From NCBI RefSeq assembly GCF_001425025.1, contig NZ_LMDE01000010.1, positions 165,995-229,994 on the forward strand: 64,000 nucleotides of DNA, given 5' to 3'. The DNA is from Nocardioides sp. Root122 (lineage in GTDB: Bacteria; Actinomycetota; Actinomycetes; Propionibacteriales; Nocardioidaceae). The notes below the pieces were generated by a model. It ran no database searches, was not told where the DNA came from, and saw nothing but the letters and a program-made list of their open reading frames with translations. The position numbers and the translations under genes are program-made. Of this stretch, positions 32,397-40,971 are shown in pieces (the first letter of the stretch is position 1; every line of letters begins with the position of its first letter).

Positions 32397-33713
32397 TCAC
32401 TGCGGGGGCGCGAGCGCGATCAGCTCCGCGAGCTCCGCCTGCAGGCCGGCGACCAGCGCCTCCGGGTCGGGCACGGTGGCGGCGTCGACCTTGAAGCCGA
32501 CGTGGATCCTGCCGGCGTAGCCCACGATGGAGGTCGACAGGCTCTGGTCGGCCGACATCGGCGCCCACGCCCACAGCCGCGTGACGGGCAGTCCGGCCAG
32601 GTGCAGCGGCTGGTCGGGGCCGCGCACGCTCGTGGTGACACCGGTGGCCTTGCGGGCGAAGAAGTCGGTGGCGAGGACGCGCAGCCGCGGGTGCATCAGG
32701 CCCATTCCCTCCAGCAGGCCGTAGGTCAGCCACGCCTCGGGCGAGTCCTTGATGGCGCGCATCCGCGCTGAGGTCTCGTTCAGCCGTCCGAGCGCGCTGT
32801 CGATCCCGACGGGCAGGTCGAGCAGCACCAGCGCGAACTGGTTGCCCAGGTCGTCGGCCCGCAGCGCTGCCGAGCCGCGCAGGTCGACCGGCACCATCGT
32901 CGGTAGGTCGTCGATCATGGGAGCGGTGCCGTGGGCGAGCAGCCACCGGCGCAGCGCGCCGGCCAGGGCAGACATGACGATGTCGGTGACCGTCGTGCCG
33001 GTCGCACGGCGCACCCCGGCCAGGTCGGTCACGTCGATCGACGGGGTCCACACGGCCCGCTTGCCGTGGTGCGGCGGCAGCGAGAGCGGTGATGCCGGCC
33101 GGCGTGCGAGGAGCAGGTGCTCCGCGACCACCGGGGTCCTCAGCAGCCGGCCGGCCCCGGGGAGGGCGTGGAGCGCCGACCGCGCGACGTGCAGGAGGTC
33201 CGGGCCATCGCCGTCCGGCTCCTCGGTCTGGTCCTCCGCCGGCTCCTCGTCCGCGAGGGCGAGCACGACCCGGAACAGGGCGGTGCCGTCGGCCAGCGCA
33301 TGGTGCAACCGGGTGTAGATCACCGTGCCACCGGCGTACCCCTGGATGAGGTGCACCTCCCACGGCGGGTGCTGCCGGTCGAGGGCGCGGGAGAGGCGGG
33401 ACGCGACGTGGTCCTCCAGGGCTGCGTCGTCGCCCGGTGCCGGTAGCCGGACCTCCTGGACGTGGCGGTCGAGGTCGAAGTCGGGGTCGTCCTCCCACCA
33501 CTGGCCCGGCCACGGCAGCCAGGCGTGCCTGGCGCGTTGGCGGAAGCGGGGGAACCTGTCCAGCACGCGCTCGCTCAGGAGCCGGACGTAGGTGTCGCGG
33601 TCGAGCTCGCCGTCGACGACCATCAGTCCCTCGACCACCATGAGGTTGTCCGGCTGGTCCATCGCCAGCCAGACGTCGTCCACGGGACGCACCACGTGCC
33701 GTCCACCGCTCAT
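32397..33713 (-). CDS. WS/DGAT acyltransferase
   Basis: 438 residues. The catalytic motif HHALADG (HHxxxDG) is intact in the N-terminal half, with PLW-equivalent PPW (HPPWEVHLI) before it. Such enzymes esterify fatty acyl-CoA to diacylglycerol or fatty alcohols to make storage lipid; M. tuberculosis Tgs1 is DosR-induced. ATG at 33713 chosen since the conserved region starts about ten residues later; the frame is open further upstream to 33824, across the box region. It is divergent from a second WS/DGAT gene and converges on the GH81 gene 34 bp away. Confidence 0.88.
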   Translation of the reverse strand: MSGGRHVVRPVDDVWLAMDQPDNLMVVEGLMVVDGELDRDTYVRLLSERVLDRFPRFRQRARHAWLPWPGQWWEDDPDFDLDRHVQEVRLPAPGDDAALEDHVASRLSRALDRQHPPWEVHLIQGYAGGTVIYTRLHHALADGTALFRVVLALADEEPAEDQTEEPDGDGPDLLHVARSALHALPGAGRLLRTPVVAEHLLLARRPASPLSLPPHHGKRAVWTPSIDVTDLAGVRRATGTTVTDIVMSALAGALRRWLLAHGTAPMIDDLPTMVPVDLRGSAALRADDLGNQFALVLLDLPVGIDSALGRLNETSARMRAIKDSPEAWLTYGLLEGMGLMHPRLRVLATDFFARKATGVTTSVRGPDQPLHLAGLPVTRLWAWAPMSADQSLSTSIVGYAGRIHVGFKVDAATVPDPEALVAGLQAELAELIALAPPQ

Positions 33714-33749
33714 GCCCCCATGTTCCCGGCTGCGGGCTCGGCAGCGTGA

Positions 33750-33786
33750 GGGTCGTAGGTCCCACCCGATCAGGGACGGTTGGCCG
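33750..33786. promoter_or_regulatory. DosR-type boxes between divergent WS/DGAT genes
   Basis: 33750-33763 is GGGTCGTAGGTCCC (minus strand GGGACCTACGACCC), 37-50 bp before the minus-strand acyltransferase. 33773-33786 is GGGACGGTTGGCCG, 51-64 bp before the plus-strand one. Each gene thus has a degenerate site at typical distance. Confidence 0.55.
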
Positions 33787-33836
33787 CGGCCCGACGCCCG
33801 CGCGAGCACCAGACTGGTGAGCACAAGGAGGTCGCG

Positions 33837-35120
33837 ATGGAACGACTGAGCCCACTGTCGTACGCCTTTCTCGCTGCCGAGGACGTCGACCCGACCTCCT
33901 GCCTCGTCATCGGCTCACTGGCGGTGATCGACGGACCGGTGCCCGACGCCGACGAGGTCCGTGCCCTCGTCGCCTCACGGCTGCCGACGGTGCCGCGCTA
34001 CCAGCAGCGGATCGTGCCCAGCCGCCTCGGGTTGCGGGCGCCGTCGTGGCAGGACGTCCCCGACGTCGACCTCGCCCGGCACGTGACGGTGCGACAGGTC
34101 CCGACCCCGGGCGGCCGGGCGGAGGTCGCGGCACTGATGGCCGCGGCCATGGCGGAGCGGATGGATCGCGACCGACCGCTCTGGGACGTCACGGTGTGCA
34201 CTGGGCTGCCCGACGGGCGCTGGGGACTGCTCTCCCGCGTGCACCACACCCTCGCGGACGGGGTGTCCGGCACGGGTCTCTACCGCGTCGTGTTCGACTT
34301 CGAGGGGCCGGCCGACGAGCCGCCGCCGACCTCGCCCGGGACGGCGCCCGGGGTGCCCGGACGGAACCTGGTGGCCGCGGCCCGGGGGGCCCTCGCCCTC
34401 GGCACCGCACTGCTGCCGGTCACGCGCGAGGGCCTGCTCGGTCCGCTCGACGGAGCGCGACGCTACGCCTGGACCGAGGTGGGCATCGCCGAGAGCGAGG
34501 CCGTACGACGCGAGCTCGGCGTCACGGTCAACGACCTCGTGCTCTCGGCGATCAGCGGCGGCCTGCGCGAGCTGCTGCTCGAGCGCGGACGGCAGCCCGA
34601 CGCACACGCCCTCCGCACCCTGCTGCCGGTGTCGTCGCGAGCACCGGGCACCGCCGGTCGTCCCGGCAACGAGGTGACGCTCATGCTGTCGATGCTGCCG
34701 GTCGAGCACGACGACCCGGTCGCGCGCGTGCTGGCGGTGCACGAGCGCGTGGCCGGCCTGCGTCGGGCCCACGAGCCCGAGGCCGGAGTCGTGCTGCAGG
34801 CACTGGCCGGCCTGGTGCCGTTCCCCGTCCTGGACCGCGGCCTGCGGTGGGGTCTTCGACTGCCCCAGCAGCAGATCTCGACGGTGACGACCAACGTGCC
34901 GGGCCCGCGGACCCCGTTGACCTGTCTCGGCCGTCCGGTCCGTCAACTGCTGCCGGTCGTGCCGATCGCGGACCGGGTGCGGCTGGGATTCGCCGTGCTC
35001 AGCTACGGCGACCGTCTGGCGTTCGGCATCACGGCCGACGCGACCAGCACTCCCGACGTCGACGTCCTCGCATCGTCGGTCGGCGACGCCTGGCGGTCGC
35101 TGCTCGTCCGGGCCGAGTGA
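33837..35120 (+). CDS. second WS/DGAT acyltransferase
   Basis: 427 residues with catalytic motif HHTLADG and RPLWDVTV (PLW) before it, as usual for wax-ester synthase/diacylglycerol acyltransferases. AAGGAGG lies 6 bases before the ATG at 33837. The C-terminal VTTNVPGP motif (TNVPGP) is well kept. It is clearly a distant paralogue of the divergent neighbour, not a recent duplicate. Probably acts at the inner membrane in triacylglycerol or wax ester storage, consistent with dormancy. Confidence 0.88.
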   Translation: MERLSPLSYAFLAAEDVDPTSCLVIGSLAVIDGPVPDADEVRALVASRLPTVPRYQQRIVPSRLGLRAPSWQDVPDVDLARHVTVRQVPTPGGRAEVAALMAAAMAERMDRDRPLWDVTVCTGLPDGRWGLLSRVHHTLADGVSGTGLYRVVFDFEGPADEPPPTSPGTAPGVPGRNLVAAARGALALGTALLPVTREGLLGPLDGARRYAWTEVGIAESEAVRRELGVTVNDLVLSAISGGLRELLLERGRQPDAHALRTLLPVSSRAPGTAGRPGNEVTLMLSMLPVEHDDPVARVLAVHERVAGLRRAHEPEAGVVLQALAGLVPFPVLDRGLRWGLRLPQQQISTVTTNVPGPRTPLTCLGRPVRQLLPVVPIADRVRLGFAVLSYGDRLAFGITADATSTPDVDVLASSVGDAWRSLLVRAE

Positions 35121-35147
35121 CGCCCCGCGGCTGCCATCCTCCGGCGG

Positions 35148-36038
35148 CTACGGCTTGACGACCTCGCGGAGGATCGACATGGCCCGTGCCACGTCGTCGC
35201 GGGCGGCCGCGATGCGCGGCGCCACCGGAGGCGCCGCGCGGGTCAGGGCGCGATCAAGCTCGAGCTCGGCCGCGAACAGGTCCTGGAGCACCTCCGAGTG
35301 GACTGCCTCGAGGATGCGCTCGCGCTCCTCGATCCGAGCCAGCCGCTCGCTGCGCCGGATGTTGCAGACCACGCTGTGCGACCCGGGCTCGGTGTACAGG
35401 TCGGTCACCGCCACCTCCACCCAGGACCAGGTCTCGTCAGTGCGGACCCGGAGCTCGCCGACCCGTTCGGCGTGCGTCGGGCGGGCGGCCAGCAGCTCCT
35501 CGAAGTCGTCGCGGTCCTCTGGATGGATGCGGTCCGCGAGGGGCGTGCCCACGACACCGTCGACCGCCCAGCCGAAGAGGTTCGCGACCGCCGGGCTGGC
35601 GTAGGTCACGACGTGCTGGCCGTCGATGAGGACCGCGGCATCGCTCGAGCGCTCCATCAGGTGCCGGACGGCGTCGGCGAGGTTGAGCGAGGCGCCCACG
35701 ATGCCGATCAGCTCACCGTCCCGGTACACGCCGCTGTCGGTGACCAGTGCGTGCAGCACGCCGCCGCCGCGACGCTGCACCGGGAACCCGCCGGACCACG
35801 GGCGTCCCTCCCGCAGGGCCGTCATGATCTCCACCGCTGCCTGGCGGGAGACCGTGGGGACGGTGACCTCGGTGATGTCGCGCCCCACTGCGTCGGCCGC
35901 GGGCCAGCCGTAGAGCTGCTCGGCCGCGTCGTTCCAGAACAGGACCGTCCCGTGGACGTCCGTCGCGATCACGGCGTGGCCGAGCGCGCCGAGCAGCTCG
36001 TCGGCGGACGGGTGCACAGGAGGCGTCACGGGATCCAT
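35148..36038 (-). CDS. double-PAS protein with HisKA_3-like stub
   Basis: 296 residues: PAS1 (about 12-120), PAS2 (about 125-235), and a final helical region with EERERILEAVHSEVLQDLF that resembles the HisKA_3 dimerisation helix of NarL-system kinases, His included. No HATPase domain follows, since the protein ends about 60 residues later. It may be a kinase that lost its catalytic domain, or a sensor that dimerises with a complete kinase. ATG at 36038 chosen by domain limits; the frame stays open upstream to 36212. It converges on the second WS/DGAT gene, 27 bp away. Confidence 0.78.
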   Translation of the reverse strand: MDPVTPPVHPSADELLGALGHAVIATDVHGTVLFWNDAAEQLYGWPAADAVGRDITEVTVPTVSRQAAVEIMTALREGRPWSGGFPVQRRGGGVLHALVTDSGVYRDGELIGIVGASLNLADAVRHLMERSSDAAVLIDGQHVVTYASPAVANLFGWAVDGVVGTPLADRIHPEDRDDFEELLAARPTHAERVGELRVRTDETWSWVEVAVTDLYTEPGSHSVVCNIRRSERLARIEERERILEAVHSEVLQDLFAAELELDRALTRAAPPVAPRIAAARDDVARAMSILREVVKP

Positions 36039-36449
36039 CGCTCCAGCGTGCGGCCCACCCCGGTCGGGCGGCAGGGTCCGACGGATCGACGGGTGACGGA
36101 CCTTCTTCTCTTGCGGACCGGCTGTCGATGGACAGGCGAAGGGCCCTCGTGGGTATGAGTCACAAGGGCCCTTCTGGTGACCGGTAGCGGTGACGGTGCC
36201 GATCGGCGACACGTCGGTCCCGTCCCGGCGTCAGCGTCACCCTGTCGCCGCGGAGGTCTCCCTCCGTGTGGACGTTCTTCTCCGAATCGTCACGATCCCC
36301 GTGGGGGTTCGTAGGAATCAATCTACGCGTCCGCGATGGGGCCGCACAGGGTCTTTGGACCTCGACTGCTCGGGACCCGCACGGGCCTCTGGGCCCCACG
36401 TGTCCACGCGCAGCTCGACGCGGCGAAGACACCCCCGCTCCGCCGCAGT
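36039..36449. other. 411-bp intergenic region, no supported gene
   Basis: Base composition is slightly less GC-rich, and no frame has coding character. It holds the hairpin at 36138-36174 and a segment around 36255-36340 with AT-richer patches (GGAATCAATCTACG) that could be promoter sequence. No DosR-type or GACAG-type repeat was found. Confidence 0.5.
36138..36174. terminator. inverted repeat, possible terminator
   Basis: Arms GAAGGGCCCT (36138-36147) and AGGGCCCTTC (36165-36174) with a 17-base loop. There is no T-tract. It lies upstream of the PAS gene and 276 bp beyond the stop of the CPBP gene, so its role as terminator or regulatory hairpin is open. Confidence 0.35.
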
Positions 36450-37418
36450 TCAACGGCGGGCAGGGCCCCGATCGAGGTGTGGCTCAGATGTCGGCTCAGC
36501 GGTGCCCCGCCTCGAGCTTCGGGGGGCGGCGACCTCGGACGCGTCGAGCCGAAGGCGCTCGGTCATGCCCAGCCGTCCTCTGAGTGCAACCAGGATGAGT
36601 GCCGCGACCACGATCGCCGCTGCGAGCGCGGCCAAGGGCCGCGCCTGCCCGACCAGGAGATCGGCGGCGATTCCGTCCACATTGTTGGAGCGGTTGAAGG
36701 ACGTGTGGGTCGCCGCAACGACGAGAATGCTGTTGCCGGCGCCGCGCATCACTCCGCCGAGCAGCACCCGGATGATGGTGCACAGCACCATGAGCACCGC
36801 GAGCTGCGGCACGAGCTCGGTGGGGCTGTCGATCTCTCGCGCCACCACGCGGATGGGGATGTGCACCAGCGCGAACGGCACGGCGGTGAGCACCGCCGCG
36901 ACCAGGAGGCTGTGTGCGCGTTCGAGCCGGGTCTGGAGGAATCCCGCCCACGTCGTCTCCTCTGCGACGTTGATCAGCACGAGGCCCACCGCTGCGGCGC
37001 CGAGCTCGCTGAGCAAGGTCATGGGTGTCGGAGCGACCACGTGGTCTCCCAGCGCGACCGCCAGGCCGACCGTGGCTGCTGGCACGGCCGCCACACCTGT
37101 CAGCCACCACCGCCATCCGAGGCGCCAGCGGGTCATCCGCGCGGCCAGCGCCCTGACGCCAGCGGTTCCTTCGGCGAGGCGCGTGATGGAGAACGTCGTG
37201 GCGACGAGGACGAGCACCAGCACCAGGCTGGATGCCTCCTCCATGTCCCAGCCGATCAGCGAGGGGATGGACCTGCCCGGCAGGACGCCACGGTCCACCA
37301 GGATCATCAGGCCCAGGGCGGTGTAGGAGGCCACCAGGGCGGTGAGGCTGAAGACGATGGTCGCATGCTGCGCCATCCACGATGGGGCGGCCGTGGCGCG
37401 CACCTTGCTGCTGGTCAT
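36450..37418 (-). CDS. CPBP family intramembrane metalloprotease-like protein
   Basis: 322 residues, about eight hydrophobic spans. CPBP (Abi/CAAX protease) motifs: EETTWAGFLQ (EExxxxxF-type, Arg replaced), FALVHIPI and THTSFN. This family includes prenyl-protein processing proteases and bacteriocin self-immunity proteins. The tail after the last helix is charged and disordered. Its start shares one base with the stop of the upstream acetyltransferase (TGATG), indicating coupling. A second CPBP gene lies at 40161. Confidence 0.82.
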   Translation of the reverse strand: MTSSKVRATAAPSWMAQHATIVFSLTALVASYTALGLMILVDRGVLPGRSIPSLIGWDMEEASSLVLVLVLVATTFSITRLAEGTAGVRALAARMTRWRLGWRWWLTGVAAVPAATVGLAVALGDHVVAPTPMTLLSELGAAAVGLVLINVAEETTWAGFLQTRLERAHSLLVAAVLTAVPFALVHIPIRVVAREIDSPTELVPQLAVLMVLCTIIRVLLGGVMRGAGNSILVVAATHTSFNRSNNVDGIAADLLVGQARPLAALAAAIVVAALILVALRGRLGMTERLRLDASEVAAPRSSRRGTAEPTSEPHLDRGPARR

Positions 37419-38011
37419 CAGGCGACCAGCTCAGGCGTCGTCCGGTGCCTCGCGGGCGCAGCGGCCATGGCGTCCTCTGCACGGAGTGAGAAGACGTACG
37501 TGTCACGCCAGCGGCTGCCGAGCCAGATGTGGTGCGGAATGGTCTGCTCGAGCCGCATCCCCAGCTTCTCCAGGACCCGGACGGATGCGGCGTTGGTGGT
37601 GTCGCACGTCGCATGCACGATGCGCAACCCGAGCTGGTCGAAGGCGAACCGGACCGCGAGTCGTGCGGCAGCGGTGGCGACACCACGTCCCCAAGCACGG
37701 GGGTGCACGGCGTAGCCGAGGTCGGCGATCCCTCGCCCCTGATCGGTGACCGTGAGCTCGACCAGGCCCACGGTGCGGTCGCGCGCGACGACGCTCAGGA
37801 CGTGACGCACCTGCGGCAGCTCACTCGCAGCCCTGATCGCCGCGAGGACGTACTCGCGTGTCTCGACGGCCCGATTGGGTCCCCACATCTGGTACTGGGT
37901 CACGTCGGGTCGGCGGGCCCACTCATGGATGGTGGGCCAGTCGGACAGGTGCACCGGTCGAAGACGTACGGCGGCGTCCAGCGGGCAGTGCCGGGTCGTG
38001 GTGCGGGTCAT
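37418..38011 (-). CDS. GNAT acetyltransferase (RimJ/RimL-like)
   Basis: 197 residues with a GNAT fold: acetyl-CoA loop HPRAWGRGVATAAARLAV (R/QxxGxG/A type) and a C-terminal ASVRVLEKLGM motif typical of the RimJ/RimL group that acetylates protein N-termini or small amines. GGAG precedes the ATG at 38011. It is followed without gap by the CPBP gene. Substrate unknown. Confidence 0.85.
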   Translation of the reverse strand: MTRTTTRHCPLDAAVRLRPVHLSDWPTIHEWARRPDVTQYQMWGPNRAVETREYVLAAIRAASELPQVRHVLSVVARDRTVGLVELTVTDQGRGIADLGYAVHPRAWGRGVATAAARLAVRFAFDQLGLRIVHATCDTTNAASVRVLEKLGMRLEQTIPHHIWLGSRWRDTYVFSLRAEDAMAAAPARHRTTPELVA

Positions 38012-38173
38012 GGCTGCTCCTTCGGTTGTTCTGTGGGTGCGACTGTCCGCGGGCGTTGTCGGGTCAGGCTTGGGGTCTTCGTGGTGGCCGCGGCGTGCCG
38101 GGGGTACCTCGCGCTCGTTCATGACGGGGGCAGAAGTCATGGCGGTCCTCGGGTCGCGTGAGGAGGGGCTTGC

Positions 38174-38205
38174 GGTGCGAGGCGTCGAGGTCGACGCCTC
38201 GCACC
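38174..38205. terminator. 32-bp perfect inverted repeat, probable terminator
   Basis: Arms of 15 bp (left GGTGCGAGGCGTCGA) around a 2-base GG centre. It begins 10 bp beyond the YceI stop, so it probably ends the long minus-strand transcript. There is no T-tract, and the 2-base loop is too tight as written, so the real loop would open a few pairs; an operator is an alternative. Confidence 0.5.
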
Positions 38206-38214
38206 CGTCGTTGG

Positions 38215-38802
38215 TCACTGGGAGGCGAGGACCGTCTCGAGCTCGATCTCGATCCGGACGTCCTTGGACACGAGGAGGCCGCCTGCCTCCAGCGCCATGT
38301 TCCAGGTGATGCCGAAGTCCTCGCGGTTGACCGCCGTGCGCGCGGAGAAGATGGCGCGGTCGCCACCCCACGGGTCGCTGACGTGGCCCTCGAAGGAGAC
38401 GGTGAGGGGGACGCGGCGGGTGACGCCGTGGATGGTCAGGTCACCGTGGACGGTGCCGGAGGTACCGCTCCACTCGACGCTCCGGCTGACGAAGGTCGCC
38501 GTGGGGTGGCGCTCGACGTCGAACAGGTCTGCGGACCGGATGTGGTCGTCCCGGTCGCTGGACCCGGACTCCACGCTTGCCATGCCGATCGTCACCTCGA
38601 CGGACGAGTCGGCCATCTGCGGAGCGATGACGACGCGGCCCGTCACGTCGGTGAAGCGGCCGCGGACCTTCGTGACCATGAAGTGGCGGCCCACGAAGGC
38701 GAGGTCGGTGTGTCCGGGGTCGATCTCCCAGACGCCCGCGGCCGGCAGCACGTGGCCGTCGATGGAGCGGGTGGGGGACTGCTGGACCTGGTCGTGCGTC
38801 AT
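38215..38802 (-). CDS. YceI family protein
   Basis: 195 residues. YceI pattern: WEIDPGHTDLAFVGRHFMVTK near the start, VRGRF, then DHIRSADLFDVERHPTATF and a late DFGITWN. These are lipocalin-like barrels that bind polyisoprenoids. No signal peptide, so it is cytosolic. AGGAGAAC precedes the ATG. It lies 40 bp after the SnoaL-like gene and ends at a strong hairpin, closing the operon. Confidence 0.88.
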   Translation of the reverse strand: MTHDQVQQSPTRSIDGHVLPAAGVWEIDPGHTDLAFVGRHFMVTKVRGRFTDVTGRVVIAPQMADSSVEVTIGMASVESGSSDRDDHIRSADLFDVERHPTATFVSRSVEWSGTSGTVHGDLTIHGVTRRVPLTVSFEGHVSDPWGGDRAIFSARTAVNREDFGITWNMALEAGGLLVSKDVRIEIELETVLASQ

Positions 38803-38842
38803 GGTTGTTCTCCTGTCGGTGATGGGTGGGTGTAGCGGGAAC

Positions 38843-39292
38843 TCAGCGCTGGAGCTGATCGCCGAGGCGGTCGAGCTGGATCCAGTACTCCTGGATGCGT
38901 CCGTGGGCGACGTGGTAGACGGCGGAGCCTGCCTCGCGCAGCGGGCGCCCGGGGGCGTCTGGGCCGCCGGTGGTCAGGCGTCCGTGCTGGAGCCAGCGGA
39001 CGAAGACGTGGTCCTGCTCGACGAGCAGCTCGTCGACCTCGAACCGGAACGGGCCGTGGTCCTCGAGCATGTCCCGCACGTGGGCGGCGTACTCACGCGG
39101 TGTGCGCACCACGGTCTCGTCGCGCTCGGCGAGGTGCTGGTGGGCCGGGACGGACGTGCCCATCAGCTGTTCGGCGGCCGCGGCGTCGCCTGTGACGCGC
39201 ACCCGCGAGAGGAACTCGGTGACGGTGCGGGCGGCCGGAGGCATGCCGGGCCAGGTGTGCGGCCGGCCGGGGAGGACGGTGAAGGTCCTCAT
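38843..39292 (-). CDS. SnoaL/NTF2-like protein
   Basis: 149 residues. A cone-shaped NTF2/SnoaL fold is suggested by TVTEFLSRV, then HVFVRWLQHGRL and a late GRIQEYWIQLDRL, which match ester-cyclase-like proteins of this superfamily. The ATG overlaps the PhzF stop by 4 bases. Substrate cannot be told. Confidence 0.75.
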   Translation of the reverse strand: MRTFTVLPGRPHTWPGMPPAARTVTEFLSRVRVTGDAAAAEQLMGTSVPAHQHLAERDETVVRTPREYAAHVRDMLEDHGPFRFEVDELLVEQDHVFVRWLQHGRLTTGGPDAPGRPLREAGSAVYHVAHGRIQEYWIQLDRLGDQLQR

Positions 39293-40164
39293 GGCAGGTC
39301 CTGGTCGTCGTACGGCGTCAGGCCGAGGCGTCGTGCCGTTCCGGTGACCTCGACCGTGTCCGTGTCGCTCCTCAGGTCGACGAGGAGCCGGCTCGGCGCG
39401 CCCATCTGGCGACCCTGCAGCACGACGACCCTCGACGGGAGGTCGACCAGGGCGAGGTGGCGGAGGTAGCCGCCGAAGGCCGCGGCGGCAGCTCCGGTCG
39501 CGGGGTCCTCGCGGACGCCGCCCGGCGGGAAGGCGTTGCGGGCGTGGAAGAGGTGGCGGTCCTCGGCCCAGAAGACGTGCACCGTCGTCCAGCCTTCGCG
39601 AGCCATCAGCCCCTCGAGCGCGCCGTAGTCGTAGTCGAGCGCATCGAGCACGGATCGGTCCCGAACGCCCACCATCAGGTGTGTGTTGCCCGCGAACGCG
39701 ACGTGCACCGGGTAGGTGGGGTCGAGGTCGTCGGAGCCCAGGCGTAGGGCGCCCATGGCCTCGTCCGTCGGTTGCCCAGCGGGACGGGTCCAGGTCGGCG
39801 GCGACGTCAGCGTGGCGGTCACCTCCACGCCGTCACGGCGCGTGGAGACCGGCACGACGCCGACGTTCGTCTCCAGGGTGAGCGGCCCCGCGCCATACCT
39901 CTCCGCGATGGCCACTGCGGACGCGATCGTGGCGTGGCCGCAGAAGTCGACCTCGGCCTGCGGGCTGAAGTACCGCACCCGCCTTCGCGACGGGTCGGAT
40001 CCTGACGTGGGGCTGAGGAAGGCGGTCTCCGAGTAGCCGATGGCCTTCGCGATCGCGAGCATCTGAGGGTCGCTCAGGGACGCGGCGCCCAGGACGACGC
40101 CGGCAGGGTTGCCTCCCGCACCGTCCTCGGGGAACGCGGCGTAGCGCAGGACCTCGACGGTCAT
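39289..40164 (-). CDS. PhzF family isomerase
   Basis: 291 residues with the PhzF signatures GGNPAGVVL (N-term), FCGHATIAS and REDPATGAAAAAFGGYL (C-term). Members are epimerase- or isomerase-like enzymes of diverse small molecules; the substrate is unknown. It overlaps the SnoaL-like gene at its end and the CPBP gene at its start by 4 bases each, so all three are translated together. No phenazine genes are nearby. Confidence 0.88.
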   Translation of the reverse strand: MTVEVLRYAAFPEDGAGGNPAGVVLGAASLSDPQMLAIAKAIGYSETAFLSPTSGSDPSRRRVRYFSPQAEVDFCGHATIASAVAIAERYGAGPLTLETNVGVVPVSTRRDGVEVTATLTSPPTWTRPAGQPTDEAMGALRLGSDDLDPTYPVHVAFAGNTHLMVGVRDRSVLDALDYDYGALEGLMAREGWTTVHVFWAEDRHLFHARNAFPPGGVREDPATGAAAAAFGGYLRHLALVDLPSRVVVLQGRQMGAPSRLLVDLRSDTDTVEVTGTARRLGLTPYDDQDLP

Positions 40165-40961
40165 CGGAGCCCCTCCGTCCCCGTGTCGCTGCGACGGAGC
40201 GCCGGCGCGAGCAGGACCATCAGGCCGAAGCCGAGCGTGACGACGTACCTGATCCAGTCGTGGCTCGCGTCGACGAGGTCCGAGGTCGCGTTGAACGTCG
40301 CGTGCAGTACGGCGATCGCCAGGATGCTGCCGCTGCCCCACACGTCGAGGGCTCCGACAAGGAGCCGCATGCCGACACCGGCGGCCACCATGACGGCGAG
40401 GTTGCGGCCGAGATCCGCCGCGTCGTCGACGCCGTAGAGCGCGAGGGGCAGGTGGATCGCCACGAACAACGCCGCGGTGATCAGGGCCCCGCGCACGAAG
40501 CCGAATGCACGGGCTGCGGTGCGCTGGACGAAGCCCGCCCACACCATCTCCTCCCAGAGGTTGACGATGATGAGGCTGGACAGGACGTTGACGGTCAGGT
40601 CCACCAGGAGCTCCGTGGTGAGCGGCTCGCCACCGCCGGTCAGGGACGCCCCGAGCCGGGTGCCGACCGGGACGAGCAGCGCGGCCGGGACGAGCCAGGC
40701 GACGGGGCGGGGCAGGCGCACGCAGTCGCGCAAGAGGCTGCGGACGGTGGTGTGCTGCCCGCGACGTGTCAGCAGCAACGCGACCGGCACCATGCCGAGG
40801 AAGAGCGTCGCGAGGACGAAGGGGGCGACCGGCCAGCCGGTGAGGAGGGGGACGCTGAGGAAGGCCCACCCCGCGGGGAGTGCGACGGCCGAGAACCTCA
40901 GCAGGGACTGGCCGGGACGCGGAGTGGTCCGGTCGGTGAGGGGTGAGCGGGTCGAGGTCAT
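40161..40961 (-). CDS. CPBP family intramembrane metalloprotease
   Basis: 266 residues, about eight hydrophobic spans. Motifs: NLWEEMVWAGFVQR (EExxxxxF), FVAIHLPLALY and LHATFN. The Glu pair and two His positions for the metal site are present. It is a distant relative of the CPBP protein at 36450. It lies 10 bp after the ABC permease in an operon, an arrangement often seen in peptide immunity or export clusters. Confidence 0.82.
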   Translation of the reverse strand: MTSTRSPLTDRTTPRPGQSLLRFSAVALPAGWAFLSVPLLTGWPVAPFVLATLFLGMVPVALLLTRRGQHTTVRSLLRDCVRLPRPVAWLVPAALLVPVGTRLGASLTGGGEPLTTELLVDLTVNVLSSLIIVNLWEEMVWAGFVQRTAARAFGFVRGALITAALFVAIHLPLALYGVDDAADLGRNLAVMVAAGVGMRLLVGALDVWGSGSILAIAVLHATFNATSDLVDASHDWIRYVVTLGFGLMVLLAPALRRSDTGTEGLR

Positions 40962-40971
40962 GGCGGCGGCC

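Noticed and set aside
36075..36112. GGACCTTCTTCTC upstream of the PAS protein as a DosR box
   Set aside because: Only the left half matches; the right half is pyrimidine-rich and unrelated.
36160..36453. 97-codon minus-strand frame in the 411-bp gap
   Set aside because: Arg/Pro-rich composition, no ribosome-binding site and no recognisable domain; overlaps a hairpin. Looks spurious.
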